Source of the DNA: Pseudoalteromonas luteoviolacea
GTDB lineage: Bacteria > Pseudomonadota > Gammaproteobacteria > Enterobacterales > Alteromonadaceae
Reading direction: 5' to 3'
NCBI RefSeq assembly: GCF_001750165.1
Contig: NZ_CP015412.1
Coordinates: forward strand, 124,001 to 188,000
DNA length: 64,000 nt
Positions 16,188 through 25,766 of the stretch are shown here, in pieces. Below the pieces are notes generated by a model that saw only the letters and a program-made list of their open reading frames with translations, was not told the DNA's origin and searched no databases. Numbering within the stretch: position 1 is the stretch's first letter; each line of letters starts with the position of its first letter. A program made the position numbers and the translations under genes.

Positions 16188-17299
16188 GCACATTTCAAAA
16201 AGCGCAGCATTTGCTGCGCGGCACCTTACCCGAGTTAGCGCAGTATCTTAAAGAGACGTCTTTTGATGAACTAGAAAGCGAGCAAAGCCAAGCTATCACT
16301 ATTTTTCGAGATACGGGTGGCGCCCCGACTTTAGTGAAGCAAAAGTATGGAGGCAAAGGCTTGAATGCGTGGCAGGCCGTACAATTGCAAATGGCCATAG
16401 GTGCAGCGTCACCGTCATTGGCTATCGCTGTTGGCATGCATCAGTTTTCTATTGCAACCTTGCAAGAAATGGCAAAAGTCGGAAATGGTCTTGAGTCTCT
16501 GATGTTAGAGGGGATTTCGCGCTCAAACTTACTTGTTTCTTCTGCATTTAGTGAAGGGCAAATTGGTAAAAGTATTTTAAAGAGCTCAATCATCGCTAAA
16601 GAAGTCGACAAAGGCTACGTCATATCAGGTGTGAAGAAACCATGCAGCTTAGCGCATTGCATGGATTTGTTGACGGCCAGTGTTCAAGTAGAGCCCAAAG
16701 ATGGTGAGCCTTACTTTGCGGTCGCAATGATCCATAAAGCATGCGAGGGCATTACGGTTGAAAAATTCTGGCAAGCGCCGTTTTTGCAAGCGAGTCAAAG
16801 CGAAGCTGTGGTGCTAGAAAACGTATTTGTACCAAAATCAATGCTGGTCAATGTCGATGAGAAGTCTGCATACCAGTCTCATGTTGCAGGCTTTGTCTGG
16901 TTTGAATTAATTACTTGCGCATCTTATCTGGGTATGGTGAGTGGTCTTGTAGCGCAGGCATGTGAATTGGGTAGGTTGCAAGGTGCGGATAAAGCACAAG
17001 TACATGTTCAATTAGAGGCGTGCGCATTGTCACTTAAAGCCATCGCAGGCGACATGGAGAGCCAAACTCAAGACACGTTGGCACAAGTATTAAGTGTGCG
17101 CTATCACTTGCAAGAAGTGCTTGCAGAGGTCACTCAAAGTACCTTGAGCTTGGTTGGAGGAATTAATTACATTAACAATGGATATTTTGCAACGATTGCA
17201 CAGGTCATCCATGCGTTTAATTTTCATCCACCAGCAAAGCATGCAATGTATGCACCGCTGAACAACTATTTTGATGGACAAGAGCTGGAGATGGTGTAA
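16184..17299 (+). CDS. Acyl-CoA-dehydrogenase-like flavoprotein
   Basis: The product has 371 residues and the acyl-CoA dehydrogenase architecture: an N-terminal helical part, a middle beta domain (about residues 115-220, with VSSAFSEGQIGKS and VISGVKKPCS) and a C-terminal helical bundle. I cannot identify the usual catalytic Glu, so it may be a divergent oxidase, N-oxygenase or dehydrogenase. It overlaps the SRPBCC gene by four bases and the next gene by one, so all are co-translated. The precise reaction is unknown. Confidence 0.72.
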   Translation: MSTFQKAQHLLRGTLPELAQYLKETSFDELESEQSQAITIFRDTGGAPTLVKQKYGGKGLNAWQAVQLQMAIGAASPSLAIAVGMHQFSIATLQEMAKVGNGLESLMLEGISRSNLLVSSAFSEGQIGKSILKSSIIAKEVDKGYVISGVKKPCSLAHCMDLLTASVQVEPKDGEPYFAVAMIHKACEGITVEKFWQAPFLQASQSEAVVLENVFVPKSMLVNVDEKSAYQSHVAGFVWFELITCASYLGMVSGLVAQACELGRLQGADKAQVHVQLEACALSLKAIAGDMESQTQDTLAQVLSVRYHLQEVLAEVTQSTLSLVGGINYINNGYFATIAQVIHAFNFHPPAKHAMYAPLNNYFDGQELEMV

Positions 17300-18153
17300 T
17301 GCGTGTAGCGCTGTGCAATATTGAAAACTTGGCGACACAGCCAGCTATCCTGCAGGTTTTAGAGGCGCACAAGGATGAGATCAAGTTGGTTATCACCAGT
17401 GACCCTTATTCAAAGAAAAATGGCGGTTTTATAGCTCAAGCGTATAAAAATATGCGTTTTAGAGGATATGGTTTTACAGAGTATCTGTTTGCAAAAATGG
17501 TATTTTTATCTGTGATCCGGCCTCTTTTAAAACTGATAGGTATGGATGTGCTGCCCAGTATTGAACAGCGCTGCAATGAACTTGGTATTACTTATATCAA
17601 AGTGGAAGACATAAATGATGCTTCAGTCGTTCAGTTGCTAAAAGATCAGCAAATCGACCTATTGAGTATTTATTACTTTGATCAAATTTTACATGATGAA
17701 ATCATAGATGTTCCTAGCAATGGCGTTGTTAACTTTCATCCAGCTTATTTGCCAAAATGTCGGGGCTTATTCCCAATCATGTTTAGCTACCTCTACAACG
17801 AGCAAAACTACGGGATTTCGGCACATTGGGTTGAAAATAAAGAAATTGACTCGGGACCTGTCATTGCTCAAAGTGCGATTAAGGTGAGTAATGCAAAGTG
17901 CTTATTGGAAATTGATAGGAAAGTGAGTAACCATTTTCCAGCTTTGTATACGCAAGTGCTAGAAATTTTGCAAAACCAACAGGTCAATGCATCAGTTCAA
18001 GCACAACAGAGCAGCTATTATTCTTATCCACAAAAAGCACAGCTGCGCGAGTTAAATGAAACGCTGCCGCTCATTAATTGGTGTTGGGTACTTCGCGCAT
18101 TAGGAACTAAAAGCACACACTACGTGGATAAACAAGTATCAAAGCCAAATTAA
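17299..18153 (+). CDS. Formyltransferase-family enzyme
   Basis: The product has 284 residues. It contains the family motif NFHPAYLPKCRG (Asn145, His147) and a downstream DSGPVIAQ with Asp184, which together form the N10-formyl-tetrahydrofolate active site seen in Met-tRNA, GAR and sugar formyltransferases. It is too short and divergent to be Fmt. The start ATG shares a base with the previous stop codon (TAATG). As the last gene of a Fur-controlled cluster holding an aminotransferase, it may N-formylate the amine made there. That pathway order is inference. Confidence 0.78.
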   Translation: MRVALCNIENLATQPAILQVLEAHKDEIKLVITSDPYSKKNGGFIAQAYKNMRFRGYGFTEYLFAKMVFLSVIRPLLKLIGMDVLPSIEQRCNELGITYIKVEDINDASVVQLLKDQQIDLLSIYYFDQILHDEIIDVPSNGVVNFHPAYLPKCRGLFPIMFSYLYNEQNYGISAHWVENKEIDSGPVIAQSAIKVSNAKCLLEIDRKVSNHFPALYTQVLEILQNQQVNASVQAQQSSYYSYPQKAQLRELNETLPLINWCWVLRALGTKSTHYVDKQVSKPN

Positions 18154-18256
18154 TAATGAAATATCATCAGTACATCTAGTATAAAAATCAAACAGGGGTA
18201 CAATGAGGGTTGGTTTAGTCTATTTATTCTAATTTTGGTTGTGCCACATATTTTTT

Positions 18257-18278
18257 GAGCGGGTTTTATATCCCGCTC
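18257..18278 (+). terminator. Hairpin after the biosynthetic cluster
   Basis: Arms GAGCGGG and CCCGCTC around an 8-base loop. The T-run after it is weak, so termination may be partial and could allow some read-through into the efflux genes. Confidence 0.5.
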
Positions 18279-18388
18279 TATGTATTTAAAAGCTTTATAC
18301 TGGAGTTTGACATGTTTTTGACACAATGCACTAAACTCAAGGCTGATTCGGCAAGTATAAAAAGTAAAGTAATTCGCAAGGATCTATT

Positions 18389-19456
18389 ATGAGAGTTTTA
18401 TGGAGCTTAATGTTGTTAGTGAACACGCATTTGGCATTGGCTACAGATGAAGTGCAGAGTAAAGGCCTGCCTGTAGCGGCCTATAGTGTTCAGCAAGCGA
18501 CGGGGTTTTATCAATTTCGTCAAGTAACAGGGCAAGTTGTCAAACACCAAGAAGCAGAAATTGGTTTTGAGTTTAGTGGTGTATTAGAGTCCCTTTACGC
18601 TGACCAAGGTGATGCGGTTAAAAAAGGCCAGTTGTTAGCGAAACAAGATACTCAGCTCCTCGAAATTGAAAAACTCGAATTATTAGCAAATCTAGACAAA
18701 GTAAAAGCGCAATTGAAACTTGCTGAGCAAGACAGTGAACGTTTATTGAAGTTAAGTAAGTCGAATTATTCAGCACAGCAGCAGTTAGATCAAAATCGTT
18801 CGCAAATTTCGGTGTTGAAAGCCGAGCTTCAAGTACTGAATGTAAAGTTACAAGGCATGGACGTGAGACTGGGCAAAGCAAATCTTAAAGCGCCTTTTGA
18901 TGGTGTAATCGCTGCACGTGAAGTATCAATTGGGGAAGTTGTAGGGCCTGGTAAAGTGGCATTGCGTGTGCTTGAACAAGGTAACTCAGAAATACGCATC
19001 GGTGTGCCTCAAGGCTTATTATCTGACATTCAAAATACCATGCCAATTACGGTTGGAGGTACCGTTTATCAGGCTCAAAAGCGCTCTGATGGGACCAACC
19101 TAGACCCCGTCTCTCGTACAGTACAGTTGCGATTTTCTCTGCCTGAAGATGCGATGGTTTTTTCCGGCCAAATGGCGGCCATGACGATAGCCAAAAAACA
19201 AAAGAAAAAAGGGTATTGGGTTCCAATCAGTGCGCTAACAAATGGTACGCGTGGCACATGGCAAATATACCAAATTGAGCAAGGACATCTTCAACCAACG
19301 GCAGTTGAAGTGCTTCATAGCGATGGTCAATATGCTTATATCGATGGTGATTTAGTCAACGGCACTGAGATTTTAGCAAATGGCACCCATAAGGTTGCAG
19401 CCAATATTAAAGTCGATATTGTCCAATCTGTTGCCACTCGAGGTGAGCAACAATGA
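18389..19456 (+). CDS. RND efflux periplasmic adaptor (HlyD/AcrA-like)
   Basis: The product has 355 residues with a signal peptide (ends near LALA) and no lipobox. It shows a biotinyl-lipoyl half (VKHQEAEIGFEFSGVLESL, then GDAVKKGQLLAK), a coiled-coil hairpin of about residues 90-155, and the second lipoyl half LKAPFDGVIAAREVSIGEVV. It links an inner-membrane RND pump to an outer-membrane channel. The next gene, the pump, overlaps it by four bases. No outer-membrane factor gene is nearby, so a shared TolC-like channel is expected. It may export the product of the upstream cluster. Confidence 0.88.
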   Translation: MRVLWSLMLLVNTHLALATDEVQSKGLPVAAYSVQQATGFYQFRQVTGQVVKHQEAEIGFEFSGVLESLYADQGDAVKKGQLLAKQDTQLLEIEKLELLANLDKVKAQLKLAEQDSERLLKLSKSNYSAQQQLDQNRSQISVLKAELQVLNVKLQGMDVRLGKANLKAPFDGVIAAREVSIGEVVGPGKVALRVLEQGNSEIRIGVPQGLLSDIQNTMPITVGGTVYQAQKRSDGTNLDPVSRTVQLRFSLPEDAMVFSGQMAAMTIAKKQKKKGYWVPISALTNGTRGTWQIYQIEQGHLQPTAVEVLHSDGQYAYIDGDLVNGTEILANGTHKVAANIKVDIVQSVATRGEQQ

Positions 19457-22400
19457 TTGCATTTTTGCTGAATAATGCTCGTTTTCAAGTCTTACTGATA
19501 GCATTGCTGTTAGTGTCTGGCTTTGCTGCGTTAAGCAGCTTACCTCGTACTGAAGATCCCCGTATTATTAATCGCTTTGCATTCGTAACCACCTACTTAC
19601 CGGGCGCGTCTGCTGCGCGTGTCGAAGCGCAGGTTACCGAGAAAATAGAGCAAAAATTAAAGCAGCAGTCTGAAATCAAAAACCTCATTGCCATGTCACG
19701 AGCGGGGATCAGTGTATTAAGTATCGAACTGGAAGATGCTGTAACAGATAGCACGCCCGTCTGGTCACGGATGAGGGACTTGCTGGCAGATGTGCAAATA
19801 GAATTGCCAGAGGATGCATCGTCTCCATTGCTAGAGGATGACAGAGGTTATGCGTATACCAAAATAGTGGCACTGACCATTGAACCAGATGAGACAGAAT
19901 CTCTGTCTCTACAGCAAGCAAAGCAGGTAGCGGTAAATCGCTATACCAAAGAATTGCGTAATCAGTTGCGTAATCAAAGTGGTGTTGAGGTTGTTCACTT
20001 ATTTGGTGTTGCCAACGAAGAGGTTAGAGTCACGCTAGACCCTGCAAAACTGAAGTTAGCTGGTCTGTCGTTTGAACAAGTTGCGCTAGCGGTTAAAAAT
20101 GCAGATGCCAAGGTTTCGGCTGGGATGATCAGCAATTCCCAAATTCAAATGCAGGTTGAGCTTAGCGGCGAGTTTAAGTCGATTAGTCGCATCAAAGCGA
20201 TCCCCATTCAAAGTGATAGCCGTTATGGCCAAATTCAATTAAGTGACATTGCTAAAGTAGAGCGTATGTTGGTAGAGCCCCAGCAAGAGATTGCTTGGGT
20301 TGACGGAATGCCAGGTGCTTACTTGGGTATTCGCATGCTACCTGATGTCCGTATCGATAAATTCTCTAATCAAATAGATGAGCTATTAGAAGCGTTTAAA
20401 CTCACATTACCCAATAATATTCAATTGCTCAGTTTGTTTGACCAAAAAGGGTATACCGAAGATAGGTTAGGCAGCTTACTGGATAATATTTTACTAGGCT
20501 TTGCACTGATCCTTGGCGTGTTGTTTGTCACATTAGGTTTAAGAGCCGCAATTATTGTGGGCTTGGCGCTGCCATTGACGGTGATGTTTACACTCGCTTG
20601 CATGAATATCTACGGTTTACCTATTCATCAGATTTCAGTAACGGGTTTGGTCGTTGCGCTGGGTATTATGGTCGACAATGCCATTGTTATTACCGATGCG
20701 ATTCAACGTTATCGTCAGCAAGGCATGGCGGTACTTAACGCAGTATCAAAAGCGGTCAATCATTTTTGGTTGCCATTATTAAGCTCAACGTTAACCACGA
20801 TTTTGGCGTTTATGCCCATCGTATTGATGCCAGGACCATCTGGTGAATTTGTGGGTGGGATTGCACTGAGTGTTATTTTTGCATTGGTGGGGTCGTACCT
20901 TATTTCACACACGCTTATTGCCGTTTTTGCGGGCAAATATGTCCAACCAGCTGAACAAAAATCAGCTGGTTTTTTGACTCAAGGGATCCGACTGAAAACA
21001 CTGAGCAATGTATTTGAACAGCTCCTTAGCCGCTCTTTGAAAAGACCTTTAGTGACCGCATTATGTGTCATGGTACTGCCTGTACTTGGTTTTATATCCG
21101 CAGGACAGTTAACAGAGCAGTTTTTCCCACCTGCAGACCGTGACATGTTTCATATTGAAGTGCGTTTATCAGACAACGCCAGTATTCACGCCACAAAAGC
21201 GCTCGTTAAACGTATGGATGCCCACATTTTAAAGCACGAGGGTATTGAGCGTTTGGACTGGATGGTAGGGCGAAATATCCCCATCTTTTATTACAACCTA
21301 ATGCAAAGAGATAAGGGGGCGCGAAATTATGCACAAGCCATGGTCAAAGTAACTGACTTTGAGCGTGCAAATACGTTAATTAGAACCTTGCAGGGCGAAC
21401 TTGATCGCGCTTTCCCAGAAGCACAAACCCTGGTTAGAAAGCTAGAGCAGGGACCGCCTTTCAATGCGCCGATTGAAATTCGAATATTTGGGCCAGATTT
21501 AGATAACTTGGCTGAATTAGGTCAGCGCATAAAGCAAACTGTGATAGCGCATCCAGAGGTAACGCATACGCGCACAACGCTGCAATCAGGCGCTGCAAAA
21601 GTCGAGCTGTTGGCATATGAGTCACAATTAACTCACGCTGGAGCGCAGGCTCAGCGCGTTGCTGCTCAGCTTCAAGCTCAGTCACAAGGCGTGACGGTTG
21701 CCAGTGTTTTAGAAGACACAGAGACTGTACCTGTTAATCTAAGGTTTGATAACCAATATCGTGACGGACTTGATGGGCTTGCTAATGTCGAAGTCATGGG
21801 CAGTCAGCCATTGTTGTTATCGGCTTTTGCGACCAGTCGTATTGTGCCGGAGCAAAGCACCATCCACCGACGTAATGGTGAGCGGCTGAATGTTGTTGAA
21901 GCATTTTTACTGACTGATGTTTTACCAGCTAAAGTGCTGAAAGATTTGCAAGTTCAATTAGAGAAAGAGCAATTTACATTGCCTGTAGGTTACCGCTTGG
22001 AAATTGGTGGTGAGTCTCAGCAGCGAGACCAAGCTGTGGGCAGTTTGTTAGGCAAAGTTGGCGTTATTTTTGTGTTATTGATCACGGTATTGGTGCTTAC
22101 ATTTAACTCGTTTACAACAACTGGGCTGATACTGATCACGGCGTTTCAGTCAGCTATGTTGGGTATTTTAAGTGTCTATATTGCGGGTCACCCATTTGGC
22201 TTTACTGTAATAATTGGTTTGCTTGGCTTAATGGGCTTAGCCATTAACGCTGCCATCGTGATTTTATCTGAGCTCAGAGCTAGTGAGGCCAGCACCGTTG
22301 AAGAAATTGTAACTGGGGTGATGACCTGTGCTCGGCATATTACATCGACCACAATCACAACTGTCGGTGGTTTTTTACCTCTTATATTAGCTGGCGGTAG

Positions 22401-22548
22401 CTTTTGGCCGCCATTTGCGATAGCGATTGCGGGCGGAACCGTACTAACCACAGTTTTATCATTCTTCTTTGTACCGAGCTGTTACTGGTTAATGCAAAGA
22501 AAAAGCACACCCTCGATTATGGCTAAATTAAAAAGCTTAAGAGTATAG
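19453..22548 (+). CDS. RND-family efflux permease
   Basis: The product has 1031 residues, the usual RND size. It has an N-terminal TM helix, a periplasmic loop, five or six TM helices in the middle with GIMVDNAIV (the proton-relay Asp of TM4), then a second large periplasmic loop and a C-terminal TM block. It starts PRTEDPRI after the first helix, typical of the AcrB-type hydrophobe/amphiphile exporters. The gene forms an operon with the adaptor before it. Substrate unknown; proximity to the Fur-controlled cluster suggests a natural-product role, but no Fur site is seen directly before the pump. Confidence 0.92.
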   Translation: MIAFLLNNARFQVLLIALLLVSGFAALSSLPRTEDPRIINRFAFVTTYLPGASAARVEAQVTEKIEQKLKQQSEIKNLIAMSRAGISVLSIELEDAVTDSTPVWSRMRDLLADVQIELPEDASSPLLEDDRGYAYTKIVALTIEPDETESLSLQQAKQVAVNRYTKELRNQLRNQSGVEVVHLFGVANEEVRVTLDPAKLKLAGLSFEQVALAVKNADAKVSAGMISNSQIQMQVELSGEFKSISRIKAIPIQSDSRYGQIQLSDIAKVERMLVEPQQEIAWVDGMPGAYLGIRMLPDVRIDKFSNQIDELLEAFKLTLPNNIQLLSLFDQKGYTEDRLGSLLDNILLGFALILGVLFVTLGLRAAIIVGLALPLTVMFTLACMNIYGLPIHQISVTGLVVALGIMVDNAIVITDAIQRYRQQGMAVLNAVSKAVNHFWLPLLSSTLTTILAFMPIVLMPGPSGEFVGGIALSVIFALVGSYLISHTLIAVFAGKYVQPAEQKSAGFLTQGIRLKTLSNVFEQLLSRSLKRPLVTALCVMVLPVLGFISAGQLTEQFFPPADRDMFHIEVRLSDNASIHATKALVKRMDAHILKHEGIERLDWMVGRNIPIFYYNLMQRDKGARNYAQAMVKVTDFERANTLIRTLQGELDRAFPEAQTLVRKLEQGPPFNAPIEIRIFGPDLDNLAELGQRIKQTVIAHPEVTHTRTTLQSGAAKVELLAYESQLTHAGAQAQRVAAQLQAQSQGVTVASVLEDTETVPVNLRFDNQYRDGLDGLANVEVMGSQPLLLSAFATSRIVPEQSTIHRRNGERLNVVEAFLLTDVLPAKVLKDLQVQLEKEQFTLPVGYRLEIGGESQQRDQAVGSLLGKVGVIFVLLITVLVLTFNSFTTTGLILITAFQSAMLGILSVYIAGHPFGFTVIIGLLGLMGLAINAAIVILSELRASEASTVEEIVTGVMTCARHITSTTITTVGGFLPLILAGGSFWPPFAIAIAGGTVLTTVLSFFFVPSCYWLMQRKSTPSIMAKLKSLRV

Positions 22549-22650
22549 TTATTCGATAATACGCATGGTTATTTTATAATCATGCATCACTTTATTTTAT
22601 TATAGTGATTTGTCATCTCCATTTTTTTTGCATATTTTGTGATTATTATT

Positions 22651-22687
22651 GGAAGGTATTAAAGCTTTGCGGCTTTTAATACCTTCC
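22651..22687. repeat. Long inverted repeat between the RND pump and the MerR gene
   Basis: Arms GGAAGGTATTAAAGC and GCTTTTAATACCTTCC form an almost perfect hairpin with one extra base. It separates two convergent genes, so it is probably a terminator, although no clear T-run follows. Confidence 0.5.
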
Positions 22688-22760
22688 AAGCAAGCAGAGT
22701 CACATGGATGTGACTTTTTAACCTGCCAAACTTCCTCCTCACAATTAAGTTTTCAGCACT

Positions 22761-23165
22761 TTAATTATTAATAAGTTTTTTGGGAGCGTTAAATGCATTT
22801 CTCATTAACTCATTAAAATTGCTGCAATCTAAGTGATTTGAATTTGGGCAGCTCGCAACTTTCACCAGTTCTGCTTCAATAGCTTGTAATTGAATGATTT
22901 TATTTGAAATATCTTGTGCTTTGTCAAGCAACATCTGTCTGTCAATTTCAATATTTTTACCATTAAAAAATGAGGCAATTTCGTCTAAGGAAAAACCTGC
23001 TATTTGGCCAAGAGAAATAATTGAGAGCTGATCGATGATGTCATCCGAATAATATCTTCTCAAACCATGCCTACCAGCTGGTTTTATGAGTCCTTTTGCT
23101 TCGTAATACCGCAATGCTGACGCATTAACCCCTGTTTTTTTAGTAACTTGCCCGATATCCAACAT
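22761..23165 (-). CDS. MerR-family transcriptional regulator
   Basis: The product has 134 residues. The N-terminal MerR helix-turn-helix is unmistakable (IGQVTKKTGVNASALRYYEA, then KGLIKP). The dimerisation helix is followed by CPNSNHLDCSNF, with two Cys and a His. Such residues could bind a metal or sense redox state, but the spacing does not match SoxR or CueR exactly, so the inducer is open. It stands alone, facing away from the next gene. No target operator was identified. Confidence 0.85.
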   Translation of the reverse strand: MLDIGQVTKKTGVNASALRYYEAKGLIKPAGRHGLRRYYSDDIIDQLSIISLGQIAGFSLDEIASFFNGKNIEIDRQMLLDKAQDISNKIIQLQAIEAELVKVASCPNSNHLDCSNFNELMRNAFNAPKKLINN

Positions 23166-23408
23166 ATTTAATCCTTAAACAAGTGTGCTGATGGCTTTTG
23201 TTACTTTGTCACATAATCTTAAGATTGTTAAGCATTAGATTATCTTTGAGTTAATCGCAGCATAAGCTGATTAAAAACAGTATAAACAAACTAAGCGAAA
23301 ATCTAGATAAGGTAGGGTAAATACAGTAGAGTATTGCAATAAAGTTAACTATTTAGATATTGTTAATATGCTAAAAAGTTAATGTGCATAATTATAGAGA
23401 GCTAATAT

Positions 23409-23984
23409 TTGACATATTCAACTGATTCTGTGCTGTTAAATGTTATTGCTTTTAAAGGGTTTCAAATATCACTGTTCTTTACTCTGCTGTATTTTCTATA
23501 TGAAGTTAATTGCAATGGTTTTAAGAAACTTTATGATAAAAGATATCAGCTAAAAAGTGACTTTGATAAGCAGTTTGTCTCTTGGTGTATCACGTTCTGC
23601 GTTATATCAATTTTGCACTTTACGGATCAACCTGTGAATGACGCGCTTCTCGATGCGGATATTGATCAAACCGTAAGAAGAAGGCTTTTTTATTTCTTGA
23701 AAATGTGCTTTAGCTTTACAAGTATTTTGTGCATTTATACCTTACATACTCTGCGCGACTGCCCATTTTCAACGACGGCTAGGTACTGTATTTATGTCAT
23801 CATTCCAACAATGACCATCAGCTTTATTGAACTTTATTTGAGGGGGTATTTAGACATCAATACGTTCATTCCTGTATATCGTTTTTATGGTGTTTTACAT
23901 TACGTACTTCTTATGGTGGCGCTTAATGCTTTTCCTTTACACCGTTTGTGGCAGCTACAAAGAATAAGTTTGAAGCGAGCATAA
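23409..23984 (+). CDS. Five-TM membrane protein, first of three paralogues
   Basis: The product has 191 residues with about five hydrophobic helices and shares motifs with the two following genes: RRRLFYFLKMC, LHTLRDCPFS and LRGYLD. The family is not one I recognise. The frame begins with a TTG at 23409 without a strong ribosome-binding site, so an internal GTG at 23430 is also possible. There are no catalytic motifs. Arg-Arg/Tyr-Phe before the third helix and the Cys before FS are the most conserved points. The three genes are separate, with 180-430 bp between them, and each has its own upstream region. Confidence 0.7.
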   Translation: MTYSTDSVLLNVIAFKGFQISLFFTLLYFLYEVNCNGFKKLYDKRYQLKSDFDKQFVSWCITFCVISILHFTDQPVNDALLDADIDQTVRRRLFYFLKMCFSFTSILCIYTLHTLRDCPFSTTARYCIYVIIPTMTISFIELYLRGYLDINTFIPVYRFYGVLHYVLLMVALNAFPLHRLWQLQRISLKRA

Positions 23985-24411
23985 GTGCGTACTTCAATAA
24001 GTTCATTGCACTAAATTACTTTGGTTGTTAAATACGGTCGAGTTAGTACATATCTTTTGACCTTGCTGTAAGTTAAGGTATAAACATCATTTTATAATTG
24101 AACTGATTACCGAGATGATTTTTGAATTTACTATTTATTCAGTGTTAAATTAAATATTCCAAATGTTTTGACTAAAATACTCAGTTGTATCATTGAAAGG
24201 GTTAGTGTATTTTGTGCAGGTTTTTACATTATTTGTATTTTTTCTAAAACGCCGCTTGTCGTTCATCGCGATTATGGACATTAGAAAATGTCAAGTCGGT
24301 ATGTGTAGCAGGTCAAAGTATATTTAAGAGGTAAGTGTTATGTTATGCGAACAACTTACCTCGTCGAGAGAGTGCATTTTTTAAGCCCAGTGAACCATTG
24401 AGAGTATTTTT
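23985..24411. other. Intergenic region between the first two paralogues
   Basis: 427 bases without a plausible gene. It is AT-rich and contains no repeat related to the palindromic arrays. A promoter for the second paralogue is assumed, not identified. Confidence 0.4.
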
Positions 24412-24981
24412 GTGTCGCTACCAATTGAAATAGCAGAATTGAATACTATTATTTTCAGAGGATATCAAGTTTGTTTAGTACTTGTTTTGATATATTTCGT
24501 TGTTACCGCCAAGGGGCAGCGTGTTGCTCGAATTTATGATAAACGGTTTGAGTTAAAAACAGAACAAGAACAGTGTTTTGTATCTTTTTGGATTACATTC
24601 TTTTGTCTTTTTATTTATATACTTATAGATGAACAGATCACGAACACAATTATTGCGGCGGATCTTGATTACTTATTGAGAAGAAAGCTTTTTTACTTCT
24701 TAAGGATCTGTGCAGTGTTGATGTTCTTAGTGTCTGTCTATTCTCTGCACTCATTAAGGCAGTGTGCTTTTTCACCTGCTACTAGAGTTGCTTTCTACAT
24801 ATCTATACCTGTTGTTTCGATCTTCTTTTTACAACTTATTTTACGTGGATACTTAGAAAATGAAGCGTTAGTGCCTTTGTATCGTTGGCTTGCAATTGTT
24901 CAGTGCTCGACGCTGTCTGTCGTTGTGCTGTCAAACCCAGTTAGTGAGATATATCAAATGTACAAAAAGCGAGTTATGTAA
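24412..24981 (+). CDS. Five-TM membrane protein, second of three paralogues
   Basis: The product has 189 residues and starts with a GTG at 24412 preceded by GAGAG. It carries the family motifs RRKLFYFLRIC, LHSLRQCAFS and LRGYLEN, with about five hydrophobic helices and short charged loops. Similarity to its neighbours is spread along the whole length, so the three arose by tandem duplication. I see no enzymatic motif. The role is unknown; a signalling or small-transporter role is possible, but nothing shows it. Confidence 0.72.
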   Translation: MSLPIEIAELNTIIFRGYQVCLVLVLIYFVVTAKGQRVARIYDKRFELKTEQEQCFVSFWITFFCLFIYILIDEQITNTIIAADLDYLLRRKLFYFLRICAVLMFLVSVYSLHSLRQCAFSPATRVAFYISIPVVSIFFLQLILRGYLENEALVPLYRWLAIVQCSTLSVVVLSNPVSEIYQMYKKRVM

Positions 24982-25168
24982 ATATAAATTAAAACAATGG
25001 AGTGTGTAGGGAGTTCGAATTTATAGAACTCGTAGGGTTGTTCTTAAGCTATGTATGAAAGGGTGCTGTTGCTTTGTTTTTTGACATGAGAAACAACGAT
25101 AGAGCCAAACTTTCTGTGTTTAACGGTATTACATCTAAAGTAGTCATTTACATTCAAAGTGTTCAAAG

Positions 25169-25753
25169 ATGGATCAAATTGTAGATTTTTTGATAGTGTC
25201 GGGAGTTCTGTATAAGGGCTTGCAAGCGTCGTTATTTATTGCTTTTTTATACACACTGTACATAACGAATAGGCGAGGTTATGGGTTCTTTTGTGATAGG
25301 AGACATAAGCTAGACAATCCCGCTGATAGGGATTTGGTGTCTTGGCATATCACAATTGTGACCTTGTTTGTCATGCAGTTAATCGACCACATACTGCAAT
25401 ATGCAATTGTCGCTTTAGATTTGGATTACGTAGTACGTCGGCGGTTATTTTACTTTTCGAGGTTATTCTCTATCGGTATATTTATCGTGTCTGTTGTGGC
25501 ATTACACTCTCTTAGAGGCTGTAGTTTTTCTCGATATTCTCGTGCGATAGTTTATGTACTGTTACCGATCTCCACGACGACCTTGATTCAGCTGGTACTG
25601 AGAGGTTATTTAGATATAGAGGTGTTTAGACCTTGGCATAGACTCGTGGCTTGCATTAGCCAAGTATTGTATCCAGTTATTATATTTTCTTTCATTGCGA
25701 CACAACTTCACGCCGACTACAAACAGCGTGTAAATAAAAAGGTGGCACAATAG
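25169..25753 (+). CDS. Five-TM membrane protein, third of three paralogues
   Basis: The product has 194 residues from an ATG at 25169. It shows RRRLFYFSRLF, LHSLRGCSFS and LRGYLD, again with about five hydrophobic helices. It ends 14 bases before the convergent stop of the H-NOX gene. The family motifs are conserved while the lipid-facing residues differ freely, which indicates selection on the polar positions rather than a recent, neutral duplication. Confidence 0.72.
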   Translation: MDQIVDFLIVSGVLYKGLQASLFIAFLYTLYITNRRGYGFFCDRRHKLDNPADRDLVSWHITIVTLFVMQLIDHILQYAIVALDLDYVVRRRLFYFSRLFSIGIFIVSVVALHSLRGCSFSRYSRAIVYVLLPISTTTLIQLVLRGYLDIEVFRPWHRLVACISQVLYPVIIFSFIATQLHADYKQRVNKKVAQ

Positions 25754-25766
25754 GTGGCTCATTGTT

